Shown: positions 34,077 to 43,693 of the stretch, one piece after another | Layout of the letters: each line of letters opens with the position of its first letter | Position numbering within the stretch: position 1 is the stretch's first letter | DNA from: Plenodomus lindquistii | Lineage: Eukaryota; Ascomycota; Dothideomycetes; Pleosporales; Leptosphaeriaceae | NCBI GenBank assembly: GCA_025504975.1 | Contig: JANUWI010000007.1 | Location: 992,001-1,056,000, forward strand | Direction: 5' to 3' | Length of the DNA: 64,000 nucleotides | Notes under the pieces: model-generated | The model's input: only the letters and a program-made list of their open reading frames with translations | Databases searched by the model: none | What the model was told of the DNA's origin: nothing | Program-made: the position numbers and the translations under genes

Positions 34077-37000
34077 TCACTGAACCTTTCTCCCACCCCC
34101 CTTCCTCCCCCTCCCCTTATAACTCGCACTCCCCACCCCTCCCCCTCCCACAACATCCACACCTCCCCCTCCCCCCATCCCCAACCCCAATCCCAACCCC
34201 GCCGCACTCTCCACACCATCAAACACCTCCCTCCCCAACGTAATGATCTTGACCGAATTCCCAAACCCCACCACGACACTACGTTTCCCCAGCCTACGAA
34301 TCGGACCAGGCATCGCTACAAACAACTCGTCGTCCGCTGCAAAAGCCGCATCTACATCGTCCAAGTCGTCGGGAAGTAGAGGACGGGAGCGGAACTCGCC
34401 GGTTGAAGAGAGGGCCCAGGCTTCCCATTCGTTGTCGTCACCGGGGGGCGCGTGGGTGGTGGGGCGGGGGGAGGAGAAGGCCGTGTCAAAGGTGCGGGTG
34501 AGCATGTTGGGGAGGGATTGTTTGCGGGCGCGTTGTTTGAGGGCGGAGGCGAGGGCGATGGGGTCGGGGGGTTCATCGGTGCCGGAGGTGGTGGAGGAGG
34601 GGGTGGGAGAGGTGATGCAGCGTCGTATGCCGAGTATGTTGAGGGTGTCTGTGGAGTCCCAGACGCCAGCGGGTTCTACGTAGTGGACTGCTTCGTGGGC
34701 GGTGTCGAGGCGGTGGCAGTTGGTTTGGTCGCGGTCGGGGGTTTTGCCTAGGCAGAGGAATTGGGGGGTGGTTGAGTCGGGTGGGGTGAAGGTTTGCATG
34801 ATCATGTGGTCGGTGTTTTCTTCTGTGTAGGCAACGGAGAGAGAGTGGATGGCTGGCGCTCCGCATTTGCAGGTCCGTCTGGCGGGGTGTAGAATGCGGA
34901 AGGAGTGAGGCTTGATGTGGCCGATCTGGAAGGAGTGAATGAGCGCTCGGCTGTTGAAGTCAAAGATCTCTGCTTCCTCGTCGCGAAGCGCAAAGATGAG
35001 CCCAAGGCTAGGAACTCCTTCTATGCATTTGATCTTTGCTGGGTTGCTTCCTGGCGGCGGGCCTGGATCCAATCCTGCGACTACTTCAGATGTTGCATTA
35101 AGTCCCTCTCTCAGTGGCAGTATATGCACCTCCCCAGACTTGGTCACATAGACAAGGCTGGCGTTCTTGCCATATATGTACATTTTGGCGCACACCACGG
35201 GGCTGGACGATATTCGTTTGGTGGTGTGGATGCCAGTCCGTGCTTCTAATTCAGTTAAGTGTCCATCTGGAGTGACGACAATGAGATACGGCCGCTCGGC
35301 GTCAATCCTAGTGAGGAGAGTGGCAAAGCTGAACAGGATTGGTGCCTGTCCTCGCAGATCAATCTTCGGAAACAGAGCGAATCGGGAAGCTGCAATGTTC
35401 CAGAGCCCTATCTGACCAGACTCGGCGCACAACGCGAGCTGAGTTCCACCACCCTCGAGCGCACTGGCCGTGATAGGCCACAGCTTGGGCTTCATCGTTG
35501 CTGTCTGTAGTGTGGTATGCAGGTACCCGTTTCGTCCGTGCAACCAGATTGCAGTAGTCCGATCCAACGAGATGCTGGCAACGTGACCCTTTGGACAAGA
35601 CGCAAGACGAACCACATCCAAAGTCTGTGGCGTTGGCAGTGTTTTGACCAAGAATAGTGACTCCTCGTCTTCTGTATCATCTGAAGCTTCAGGTAGGCCT
35701 GTCCAGAGTAGGTAGTTCATTAGCAGAGTCACACCAGCAATACAGGATGCGAGCAGCAATGCTGCTGGAAACGCGTGTGCATGCGCAAAACGCCGCAGTC
35801 CCTCAAGGAGAGAGGTTGGTGGCTGTGGTCGATCCCTCCCTTGCGCACCTTTTGCCACGACGAGGAGAGGGTCGTAGATACGAGCTATGAAGCTATGAGT
35901 ACCAGGCTTGATGAAGCTGAAGAGCTCCCGGGCCGTGTTGTGGTCCTGAAGTCTTAGCCAATCGGCTGGAGTTCTGGCTTGATTGATTGGTGGTGGATCC
36001 CAAACAGTGTCGATACTTCGTCGCCGTCTTGGTGACGTCAACCTCTGTCGAAGAGTGTGCAAGGACAGTGGCTTGTCATTGCTGTCAAAGAAGTGCCAAT
36101 TAATGGCCAAGATGACGGAGAAGATGGCAACTGTCCCTGCAAAGCGAGTGCCCAACGGCAAGTTGCCCTCTCGAAGTGCAGCAAGCCATGATTTACGTTC
36201 CGTGCGGCTGTTCCTCCTGGGCTGAATGTGTTCCGTCCGCTCCAACGAATCTGACAGCTCCATTCGTTGTACGTCCACGCTCAAGACGGCTACGAAAAAG
36301 GTAAAGTGAAAAACAAGGTCGAACACCAACGTGACAGCTGCGAAAACACAGAAGTCTGCGACCCATGGCGTGACAAGGCGTGAGCAAAAGTATAGTAAAG
36401 CGAGATTTTGAAAGGCAATGGCAAGGGAAAGATGCCCGACTTTGCCGAGAGCGTTCCCAATGCGCTGGTGTGGAGGCATCTCCGGAGGTGTCTCCAAAAC
36501 GACGTTGATCAAACGAAATCTCCAACTGGTCAGCTGTGTAGACTGGGAAAGATGGGGAGGACTCACATGTTCCCAAGCCCAAAACAAAAAACAACAGCAG
36601 GAAACCATGGCCGGGGTATGCGCGCTAAATCAATTCCAAGGTATGTACATAAAGTAAAACTAGCAATTATACAAATGGCCATCTGAGAAAAGTTAGGGCG
36701 TGGTGATAAGAGGTATTCAGCAGTCTTACTTTTGCTGATATTGTGACCAGCAGACCAAACCAACTCTTGACAGCCCGTAGCTGCATCATTCTCATTATAA
36801 CGTATACTGCGGTGACAAGGTAGGAGGCCGCCAGAAACAAGTCGTCGTTCAACGTCATGGGCCTGAAGCGAAATTCGTAAAGGCGGTTATGGAGGACTTG
36901 GCCGTCTCTGGGAAATATGGTCCAGTCGGGGGATATATTGTCGGCAAGGGCTCGCGATCGAGAGTCCCACATGTCTGCCAGACTCGAGTTGGTGTAGTCG

Positions 37001-37759
37001 AACCAGGTGATGACGAGCGCATCGGCAGCACGGAGCTTGTTCCGTGAGAATGTCTTGCCTGCAAAGACGGTGCTGGGCCGCAGGGTAAGGTTCATTGGTG
37101 TGCGCGTCTTTGCGTGGGCGTTGATGGTCGCGAGCAGGTCCCTGTCCTCTTGGAGCGCCTGTAGCGAACAGTCCCAGTACATCAAGGGCGAATGCCAGGC
37201 CCAATGCTGCCCCGCTGCAGCTGGCTTGCATCGTGGCGGGCTGCTTTCACGGGCGAGCAGGTGTTGGGCGGTGTGTACCTGGCTGCGGTCCGTGTCGAAG
37301 CCACTGCCAATGAGGGCATCCTGGACGACGAGGGCTTCCTTGAGGACAGGCAGGTCAATGGCCTTCATGTAGTCGCCGTGGACCCAGGCCTGGCGCACGA
37401 CGACATCGGCGGGGCGGTCGCCGTCTATCTCGGTGGTCGAGGTCCAGACATGCTTGGGCAGGTTGCGCAGCCCCGCGGCGGCCGAGCTGTCGGCCTGGAA
37501 GATGGCCTGGTAGCAGAGGAGGACGGAGATGGCAATGGTCAGGACGATGGAGAGCAGCCAATGGCGGGCGGCGGCGGTGCCGTGGGCCTGGAGAGCGCGG
37601 CGGATGGGGTGCGAGGGCGGGAGCCGTGGCGGCTCAGTCGTTCTGGTGGTGAGGAGGGTGATTAACAGAGGCAGGGGACGAGGCAGGGGACGAGGGAGCG
37701 GAGGACATGGCGGGGCTATGGACTCACCCACGCAGCGGATAGAGGAGGTACCAGATCAT
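34077..37759 (-). CDS. SCP1: SREBP cleavage-activating protein (SCAP) homologue
   Basis: Four exons (37728-37759, 36730-37642, 36567-36682, 34077-36519) give 1167 residues. Exon 1 encodes MIWYLLYPLRG and joins TTEPPRLPPSHPIRRAL, the expected SCAP N-terminus. TM1 (HWLLSIVLTIAISVLLC) is followed by a large lumenal loop with glycosylation-type NLT and NSS sites. The sterol-sensing domain spans about residues 280-440, with VYVIMRMMQL, FGLGNIFRLINVVLETPPEM and VFAAVTLVFDLVFHFTF. A further TM pair and WD40-type repeats fill the cytosolic C-terminal half (about 580-1150), which binds SREBP. Known role (S. pombe Scp1, Neurospora scp-1): sterol-regulated escort and cleavage of SREBP under low oxygen or sterol. 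The junctions near 36567/36519 and 37728/37642 are set by family residues. Two 7-bp tandem repeats lie 100-215 bp upstream. The coding strand flips from C-rich (34501-34560) to almost C-free and G-rich at 34141-34200. Confidence 0.9.
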
Positions 37760-37860
37760 TCGGCGGCGCGATCCTTCTCTCAGGGCATGCCCAGGTGCGG
37801 TGGTGGTTCAGGACGAGGGGCAGTTGAATCATCTGTCGGGGCAGGCGCAGAGGCAGAGAC

Positions 37861-37909
37861 GACGGTAGACGGTAGACGGTAGACGGTAGACGGCAGACGG
37901 CAGACGGCA
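37861..37909. repeat. (GACGGYA)7 heptanucleotide tandem repeat
   Basis: Seven consecutive 7-bp units: the first four GACGGTA, the next three GACGGCA. It lies about 100-150 bp upstream of the SCAP start codon. Confidence 0.9.
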
Positions 37910-37939
37910 GACAGACACAGCGACACAGGAACAGGACAC

Positions 37940-37972
37940 TGGACGCTGGACGCTGGACGCTGGACGCTGGAC
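37940..37972. repeat. (TGGACGC)n heptanucleotide tandem repeat
   Basis: Four and a half copies of a second 7-bp unit, 30 bp beyond the first block. The units share the GACG core with the first block, suggesting a common origin. Confidence 0.9.
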
Positions 37973-38920
37973 CCCCAGGACACGCCGAGTCGCAGACAAG
38001 AAATGCGGGCGCGGCGGCGGTGCGGTGCTGTGCTGCTCTGGGACTGGGGACCTTGGGACCCAAGTTCTGGCGCTGCGTCTGGCGCTGGTTGCAGCGCGGG
38101 CTCTAACGCAATGGCTGGCAGACGCAGACGAGGCCGGCGCACCTCGACTCGAGATGATGGGCTGCGAGCGGGCAATGGCGCAGGTTCAATGGGCCGGCGG
38201 GATCGAGCATGATTGTCTATTCGTGGCGCACCGCCTGGGGGGAAGACGTGCCAGCCCTCGGCCCGCCAAGCCAAAGTCCATGTCTCGCATCGCCCGGTGC
38301 GACGACGAAACACGGAGCCTCGCCAATGGGCGCCCGCGCCTGCAGCCGAATGGCGCGAACCGCCCCCTCCCCGTCACACCCACCGCCTCCCCCAAGTCCA
38401 AGTCGGCGAGGCTCCGTCCTCGGCTGTCCACGGCCGCCCGCCTGCCTCGAGCCCCTGCTGCAGAAGAAAACATGCATGCAGCCGCGGAGAAGAATGGCCC
38501 CGCTAGCGCCCACCATTCACTCCAGGCCCAGACCCCACGTCGTCACTTGCACACATGCGAACCATGCCAGCGGAGATCGTCCACGGGCTGCAGGATCTGT
38601 ATTACTTGTATGTATGCGTGTATGTATCCACCCGCGGCATCCTCGTTCGTACTCTACTACACATCTATACTGCTCGTTTGTCCAACATGGGGGGGTATCA
38701 TGACAGCGTCGCGACCATGTCTCTTGTGCCCAGGCAGCTTTGGCTGAGCAACAGCCCACCAATTCAACTTGTACCACCCAACACGCCCGATGGTCCTTCC
38801 GACCTTGCTGACCAGCGCTACCAGCTTGCCCTAGCGGACACGACTTCGTAGTCATAGCCCGTGGGCTTCCAAATACATGGCATGATCGTGATGCCATTGG
38901 AAAAGTGACCCGTTGTCAGT

Positions 38921-40075
38921 TCATGTGCCATCCATCGCCGCATCTTCGTCGTCGTCATCATCCTCTGCCTCGTCGTCTTCCCACTCCTCTTCCTCGTCGT
39001 CTTCTCCCGTCGACGGACCCAGGACATCAGTGAGCTCCTTCAAAATCTCATCGGCGTGCTCCTTCAGTCGCTCGTCCTCGTATTCCATCGCAGTGTACAG
39101 CTTGAGGCAATTCTCAAGCCAGTCGCGACTGGCACGTAGCAGTGAAGTCGCAATCTTGTCCTCTCCTTTGGCCTTTTGCTTGCCCGCCAGTAGATGTAGA
39201 CACCACCCGCCCAAATACCACGCTTCAACACTGCCATCGTTCTCACCCACTAGTCGTTCCAGCACTTCAATAGCCTCGTCCTCCATCTCCGTCTCCATCA
39301 GCAGCCGAGACAAGCTGATGCGTGTCGAGTAGTCGGGTACTTTAGGATCATCTGGATCGAGATCCTTCCACAATTCCATACTCTTCGTCAATGCAGATCT
39401 AGCATCCTCATGCCGTAGCTGTGATATCCGTACTGAAGCCAGTGTCTGCAACGGCTCAGGGTTATTTGGTGCGACCAGCAGCGCCTCAGTAACCGCAGCG
39501 TCGCATCGCGCTTCAGCATCATCCTCCCACGACAAATCCGTCATGTAGACTTCCGCAATCCCACACAGCGAATTCGCAATCTTCTGCCTCTTTTCCTCCA
39601 CCAGCTCTTCAACATCTGCCTTCTTGACCACCTTGCTCTCCAGCTCGCCCAATTCTCGCTTAAGCACTTCAATGCCCTTTGTAAACCACCGCACGCTCTC
39701 CGCGCCCCCCTCCTCATTCAATTGTGCCATCCATAGAAACTTTTCGGCGCCGTCGGTTGCGCCTTCTGGGTCGATTACTATGGCGGCTTGGAAGGCTTCT
39801 TTCGCCGCATCCGGGTCTCCCAGTTCGACATTAATTTCTCCAAGTAAATTCAGCGCAGGCAGTACCGCTGCCGTAGGTTTCGAGTCGGTTTGCAGGAGAT
39901 TAAGCGCTCTTCTCGCCGCGACCAGCGCTTCCTCTGGCTGCGACGTCTGCAGTAGAGTCGCAGCCTGTATTAACAGATCCTGCGGCACGGCTTTTGGTTT
40001 CTTGGTTCCGTTTGAGGAGGCGCTGGCTTTTGCGCTCTTTTTCGCCTTGCGGTCTGCGGGTTTTGTTTTGGCCAT
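38921..40075 (-). CDS. ACL4: TPR protein, dedicated chaperone of ribosomal protein Rpl4
   Basis: A single frame of 384 residues. It begins with a Lys/Ala-rich basic tail (MAKTKPADRKAKKSAKAS). Tetratricopeptide-type helices follow from about residue 33 to 330 (LIQAATLLQTSQPEEALVAARRAL, ALNLLGEINVELGDPDAAKEAFQAAI, LASVRISQLRHEDARSALTKSM, EAWYLGGWCLHLLAG). The C-terminus is an Asp/Glu run (about 350-380). This architecture and the LNLLGEINVELGD / AWYLGGWCL pattern match fungal Acl4. Acl4 captures nascent Rpl4 and escorts it to the nucleus for 60S assembly. The acidic tail would contact basic cargo. The gene is divergent from GIR2; the start codons are about 250 bp apart. Confidence 0.85.
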   Translation of the reverse strand: MAKTKPADRKAKKSAKASASSNGTKKPKAVPQDLLIQAATLLQTSQPEEALVAARRALNLLQTDSKPTAAVLPALNLLGEINVELGDPDAAKEAFQAAIVIDPEGATDGAEKFLWMAQLNEEGGAESVRWFTKGIEVLKRELGELESKVVKKADVEELVEEKRQKIANSLCGIAEVYMTDLSWEDDAEARCDAAVTEALLVAPNNPEPLQTLASVRISQLRHEDARSALTKSMELWKDLDPDDPKVPDYSTRISLSRLLMETEMEDEAIEVLERLVGENDGSVEAWYLGGWCLHLLAGKQKAKGEDKIATSLLRASRDWLENCLKLYTAMEYEDERLKEHADEILKELTDVLGPSTGEDDEEEEWEDDEAEDDDDDEDAAMDGT

Positions 40076-40323
40076 TTTTATGAATTTGGGGATGTGGTGG
40101 ATGTGAGGGTTTGTGAATTAGAAAGAGTGTTATATGCGATCATAGTAAGTAGACCCAAAAATTATTTCAAGATCGGCGGCTCGGAGCTAAGTTTGAACTT
40201 TGAGCGTGGGGAAATGTTCCCCGCCCCACCCAGAGGGAAGTCCTCAGCGGCGGCACGCAACTTCGACAAGCATGTAGTCAAATCAATCGCCCGTGTTAAA
40301 CGACCACAACTACCTTTTTCGCA

Positions 40324-41167
40324 ATGGGGCTTGAAGACCAGCAAGAGGAGCGCGAGGTGCTCGAGTCCATTTTCCCAGACGAGATTACATGTACATCATC
40401 CACATACACCAGAATTGCAAGCACACACACACACACACGCTGACCAACGTCTCCCAGACATTTCCGACACCGACTTCCGAATCCTAGTCCAACTCGACGA
40501 TGGGCGACACGAAGACGAAGAGCGAGAAGACCCGCAGCGTAAGTCCTTCCCACCATACCATACCACCTCATCAATCCCTATACTAACAAACACTCCCCCC
40601 CCTACAGCACAAATAATCCTCAACGTCACCTACCCGCCCACCTACCCCGACGAACCCCCCCGCCTGGACCTCACCCAACCCCCCAACACCCCCAAACACG
40701 CCTACCTAGACATCCACTCCGACAAACCCCACCTCCTCACCAGCCTCAGCTCCACCATCTCCGAAAACCTCGGCATGCCCATGATCTTCACGCTCGTCAC
40801 TGTACTCAAAGAATCCGCCGAATCCCTCATCCACGAGCGGCAAAACGCAAAGGAAGTAGAAGCAAACATTGAAGCGGCGAGGATAGAGGAGGCCGAGAAT
40901 AAAAAGTTCATGGGGGACAAGGTTACGAGGGAGAGCTTTTTGAAGTGGAGAGAGGCGTTTCGCAGGGAAATGGAGGATGAGGCGCGGAGGAAGAGGGAGG
41001 AACAGGAGGTGGAGGATAAGAAGAGGAGGGTTGTTAAGGAGGAGAGGAAGTTGACGGGGAAGGAGCTGTGGCAGCAAGGGTTGGTGGGGAGGGTGGAGGA
41101 GAGTGAGGAGGAGGATGAGGGGGAGGGGGTGGATTTGCAGAGGTTGAAGATTGGAGAGGTGGTGTAG
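40324..41167 (+). CDS. GIR2: RWD-domain protein, GIR2/RWDD1 type
   Basis: Three exons (40324-40390, 40458-40538, 40608-41167) give 235 residues. The RWD domain occupies about residues 1-115, starting MGLEDQQEEREVLESIFPDE and including ILNVTYPPTYPDEPPRLDL, the YPxxxP signature. A long charged helix follows. KFMGDKVTRESFLKWREAF is the conserved motif of the DRG-family regulatory proteins Gir2/RWDD1. The tail is acidic (EESEEEDEGEG) and ends LKIGEVV. Gir2 binds the GTPase Rbg2 and the eIF2-alpha kinase activator Gcn1. The gene is convergent with the LYR gene, with only 102 bp between stop codons. The sense strand is C-rich at 40621-40680 (35 C, 7 G) and G-rich at 40981-41040 (31 G, 3 C), with Leu, Thr, Gly and Arg codons switching accordingly. 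Confidence 0.88.
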
Positions 41168-41269
41168 TGGTGGGGGGTGGATGGATGGATACCCGATTCA
41201 GCTTGTACATGTACATAATTAGGAGCGAGACGTGGGAATCATTGTAGCATGGTATGTAAATGGATTGCT

Positions 41270-42212
41270 TTATTGCGGTTTTATCACACGAAGAGGCTTC
41301 TTCTTCCTCCCTCTAATAATCGTTTGACCTTCTTTAAGCGCAAGCTCAGTCTCCAAATCCACAATCCTCTGAAACTTCCTCGTCATCTCCTTATCCCTTT
41401 CCAAATCCCTACGGTGAGCCTCGTCATTCTCCCTAATAGCCATAGAAACCGCCTCAGTCCATTTCGTACCGTCCTCAAACGTCTGCAATTGCGAATTAAT
41501 CAGTGTATCCCACACATCCTCCTGCTTGCACAGGGGAAGCCACCAGTTCGTCAGCAAGACCTTCTTGTCAAAGAGGTCAGTCTTGCGTTGTAGGCGCTGG
41601 CGAATTATACGGCTGAGCGCCGGTGGTTGAGGTTTTGTGAGGCGGAGGAATGGTAGCCCGTTGGCTGTGGATGCGAGGACGGGGACGTGACGAGGGCCAG
41701 AGGTTTTTGCGTACGGGCGCACGTTGAGGACAGCTCGTTCTGGAGGGAGGCTCGCGAGCCTTTCTTTAGATGGTTCGGGCGTAGGGTAGCCGTACCATGG
41801 TTGCGGCGTGCGTTTCAGAGCGGGTGGAATGCTGGAAATCATGCGTTGGAGGAACCCTACGTGTGCTGCGTCACCGGTCGCGGCGGCGTCCAGGTGGTCG
41901 AGCACCTGCAATGCGTGAGCGGAGGTTCCTAAGCTTCTGTAGACTGCAAGTGTACCTCATAGCCGGCCTTGAAGCTCAGACCTAATTGGTACGGGCTCTC
42001 GATTTTTCTGTTCTTGCGGAACTTGTTGCGAATTGCATTGCCCAAGGACGTGCGGTCGTCATCCGGGAGTGGTGCCGAGGAACATCGTGAGAGCAGAGCT
42101 CGGTACAACGCAATGGCTACGAGGGAATTAATATTTGACAAGAGCAAGTCATGGCGAACCGACCTGCGACACGATGCTGGGTTGACTTTTTAGGCTGGAG
42201 GAATCGGGGCAT
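41270..42212 (-). CDS. LYR-motif mitochondrial protein
   Basis: Three exons (42164-42212, 41956-42116, 41270-41905) give 281 residues. The N-terminus MPRFLQPKKSTQHRVA is basic and is followed by AIALYRALLSRC, a canonical LYR tripeptide in a predicted helix. Next come SLGNAIRNKFRKNR and SPYQLGLSFKAGYEVLDHLDAA, the three-helix Complex1_LYR fold with its conserved F-R-x-N element. The C-terminal 170 residues (RIIRQRLQRKTDLFDKKVLL, KQEDVWDTLI, then a charged coil) are longer than in most LYR proteins and I do not recognise them. LYR proteins act in mitochondrial Fe-S delivery or respiratory-complex or ribosome assembly. The particular partner cannot be read. The gene is convergent with GIR2. Confidence 0.8.
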
Positions 42213-42638
42213 GCATGGGACGGGCGCGTTTGTGGAATTTGGAGGTTCAATGTTTTCGTGATGTCGCGAATTATTTTGAACGTTGACGCATGATCACGTG
42301 CGGCATATCGCGTGCATTCACTTACCTGAACGACAGTCACACAGCCAAGGTTCTTAACATGAAGAGCATCATGTGAGATTCATCATCAATATATATTCTG
42401 GGTGCTAATATTCAACACTGCCCCACTTCACCTTCCCGTCTGTTATGATGAAGTCCTGAGGTTGGGAGCGAGCACATGGATCTTGATGGTTCCATTGAGA
42501 CTCTACCAGTCTGTTCTACAGGCCCGTAGAATCAAGACTCCTTTCCAATGCATGTTTGATATCACCTGTAAACGTTCGTGTCTTCCAATGCGACTGGCTG
42601 TGTCTGTGCAGCGTCTCAGTCACGAGAGTTCAGTACTC
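42213..42638. other. Intergenic region between LYR gene and MMS2
   Basis: 426 bp with the LYR-gene promoter and the MMS2 3' region. No gene or motif recognised. Confidence 0.5.
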
Positions 42639-43249
42639 TTAGAATGTCGTGCCCTCGGGCGGCTGGGGTAGTTTCTTGTTTTGAGGAAGCGCCATATATC
42701 TGGTTTCAGTCAGTACTAAGCTTTTTGGTGTAGCGTGGGAACGAACCGGCGGAGCTCGATGAGTATGGTCTCCATGGTGAACTCCCGCTTCCACTGAGCT
42801 AGACATGGCAGCTTTGACGCATCAACCTGGGCTTGTCAGCAGAAGATTTGATTCCCGTCGTGCCAAGATTTACCTTTCCATTCTGTGGGTTGACGCATGG
42901 TAGGTTGATCTTCGAGGTGAAGGAGATCTCGGGGGGTACATCGGGGTACTCAGGGCCGCAATGGAGGCTGACGCTGTAGATGCGGTTCTCATGGACACTC
43001 TGCAAGTATGTTGAGCCGCATGCACAGTCGTGATTGTTGGGTTACGTACGTGAGGTGGGCCGAGAATCGTGCCATTCCAGTCTGACATTAACAGATCATC
43101 TCCATTGTCGAGACCGTAGGAACATGCCTCTGTCTACTCTCAGCACTTTGCCGCTATTATGTCATGTATTCCGTACCGGCACCGAGTCCCTTCTCACCCT
43201 TCTCCAACTCCTCCAGCAGGCGGAAGTTTCGCGGTACTTTGGCACCCAT
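42639..43249 (-). CDS. MMS2: Ubiquitin-conjugating enzyme variant Mms2/Uev1
   Basis: Five exons within 611 bp, four short introns of about 45-55 nt, give 139 residues; the known family length is about 137-145. The exon sequences read MGAKVPRNFRLLEELEKGEKG, GNDG-type SYGLDNGDDLLMSDWNGTILGPPH, SVHENRIYSVSLHCGPEYPDVPPE, FTSKINLPCVNPQNGK, VDASKLPCLAQW, and YMALPQNKKLPQPPEGTTF. There is no catalytic cysteine in the E2 position, as expected of a UEV. With Ubc13 it builds K63-linked ubiquitin chains on PCNA for error-free damage tolerance. It is divergent from MON2. The first exon ends 25 codons in, at a GTACGG donor, and the last intron uses GTTCGT. Confidence 0.93.
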
Positions 43250-43693
43250 ATTGTGGATTGTGAGGCAGAAGGCTGCTGGGAGTGTGACGCGTGAGGTGGG
43301 ATGAGCCCCGCTATTGAGTCTTGCGGTGACACTCTGTGGAGCGCGCGATGGAGAGAGCGTTTGCAAGTAACTCTACTATGAGATATACGGAGTGTAGTCA
43401 GCTGTACAAGTTTTCAGGCACAGACTTCAGACTATGGAGTTGTTATGTCGTTTGCGACTGCTGGCTACGAGGTGCCCGTCAGATCGGCTGCCAAGACCTA
43501 CGTAGTGCCATGACGAGCAAGGGTCCAAGCCCAGCGCCTTCCTGGAGCGCAGGCCGACCTACGCGAAACGTGACAACTGTACTAACGGCCACAGGCCATC
43601 TTTCCTCTTTAACACCACACCATATAGTCCGCGTTATAAGCCTGGTCTTTCTCTCCTAAACGCCGACCCAATGTCCTGGTCCACCACTGGGAA
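43250..43693. promoter_or_regulatory. Divergent MMS2 / MON2 promoter region
   Basis: 444 bp between divergent start codons. A plus-strand frame at 43336-43659 is not supported. No specific element recognised. Confidence 0.5.

Larger units (their letters stand above)
37760..38920. other. SCAP promoter / ACL4 3' region
   Basis: 1.16 kb, GC-rich. Long overlapping open frames occur on both strands (for example 38025-38747 plus and 38186-38473 minus) but show no family features and are composition artefacts. It contains two heptanucleotide repeat blocks near the SCAP start. Confidence 0.55.

Noticed and set aside
34905..35249. Plus-strand frames across the SCAP gene
   Set aside because: Antisense shadows of the spliced, family-matched SCAP coding sequence.
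37860..37975. Tandem repeats considered as a CRISPR array
   Set aside because: The units are contiguous 7-mers without spacers, in a eukaryotic genome.
38025..38747. 240-residue plus-strand open frame with several overlapping frames on both strands
   Set aside because: GC-rich sequence yields long frames in many phases here; residues are Arg/Pro/Ala-rich without domain signature.
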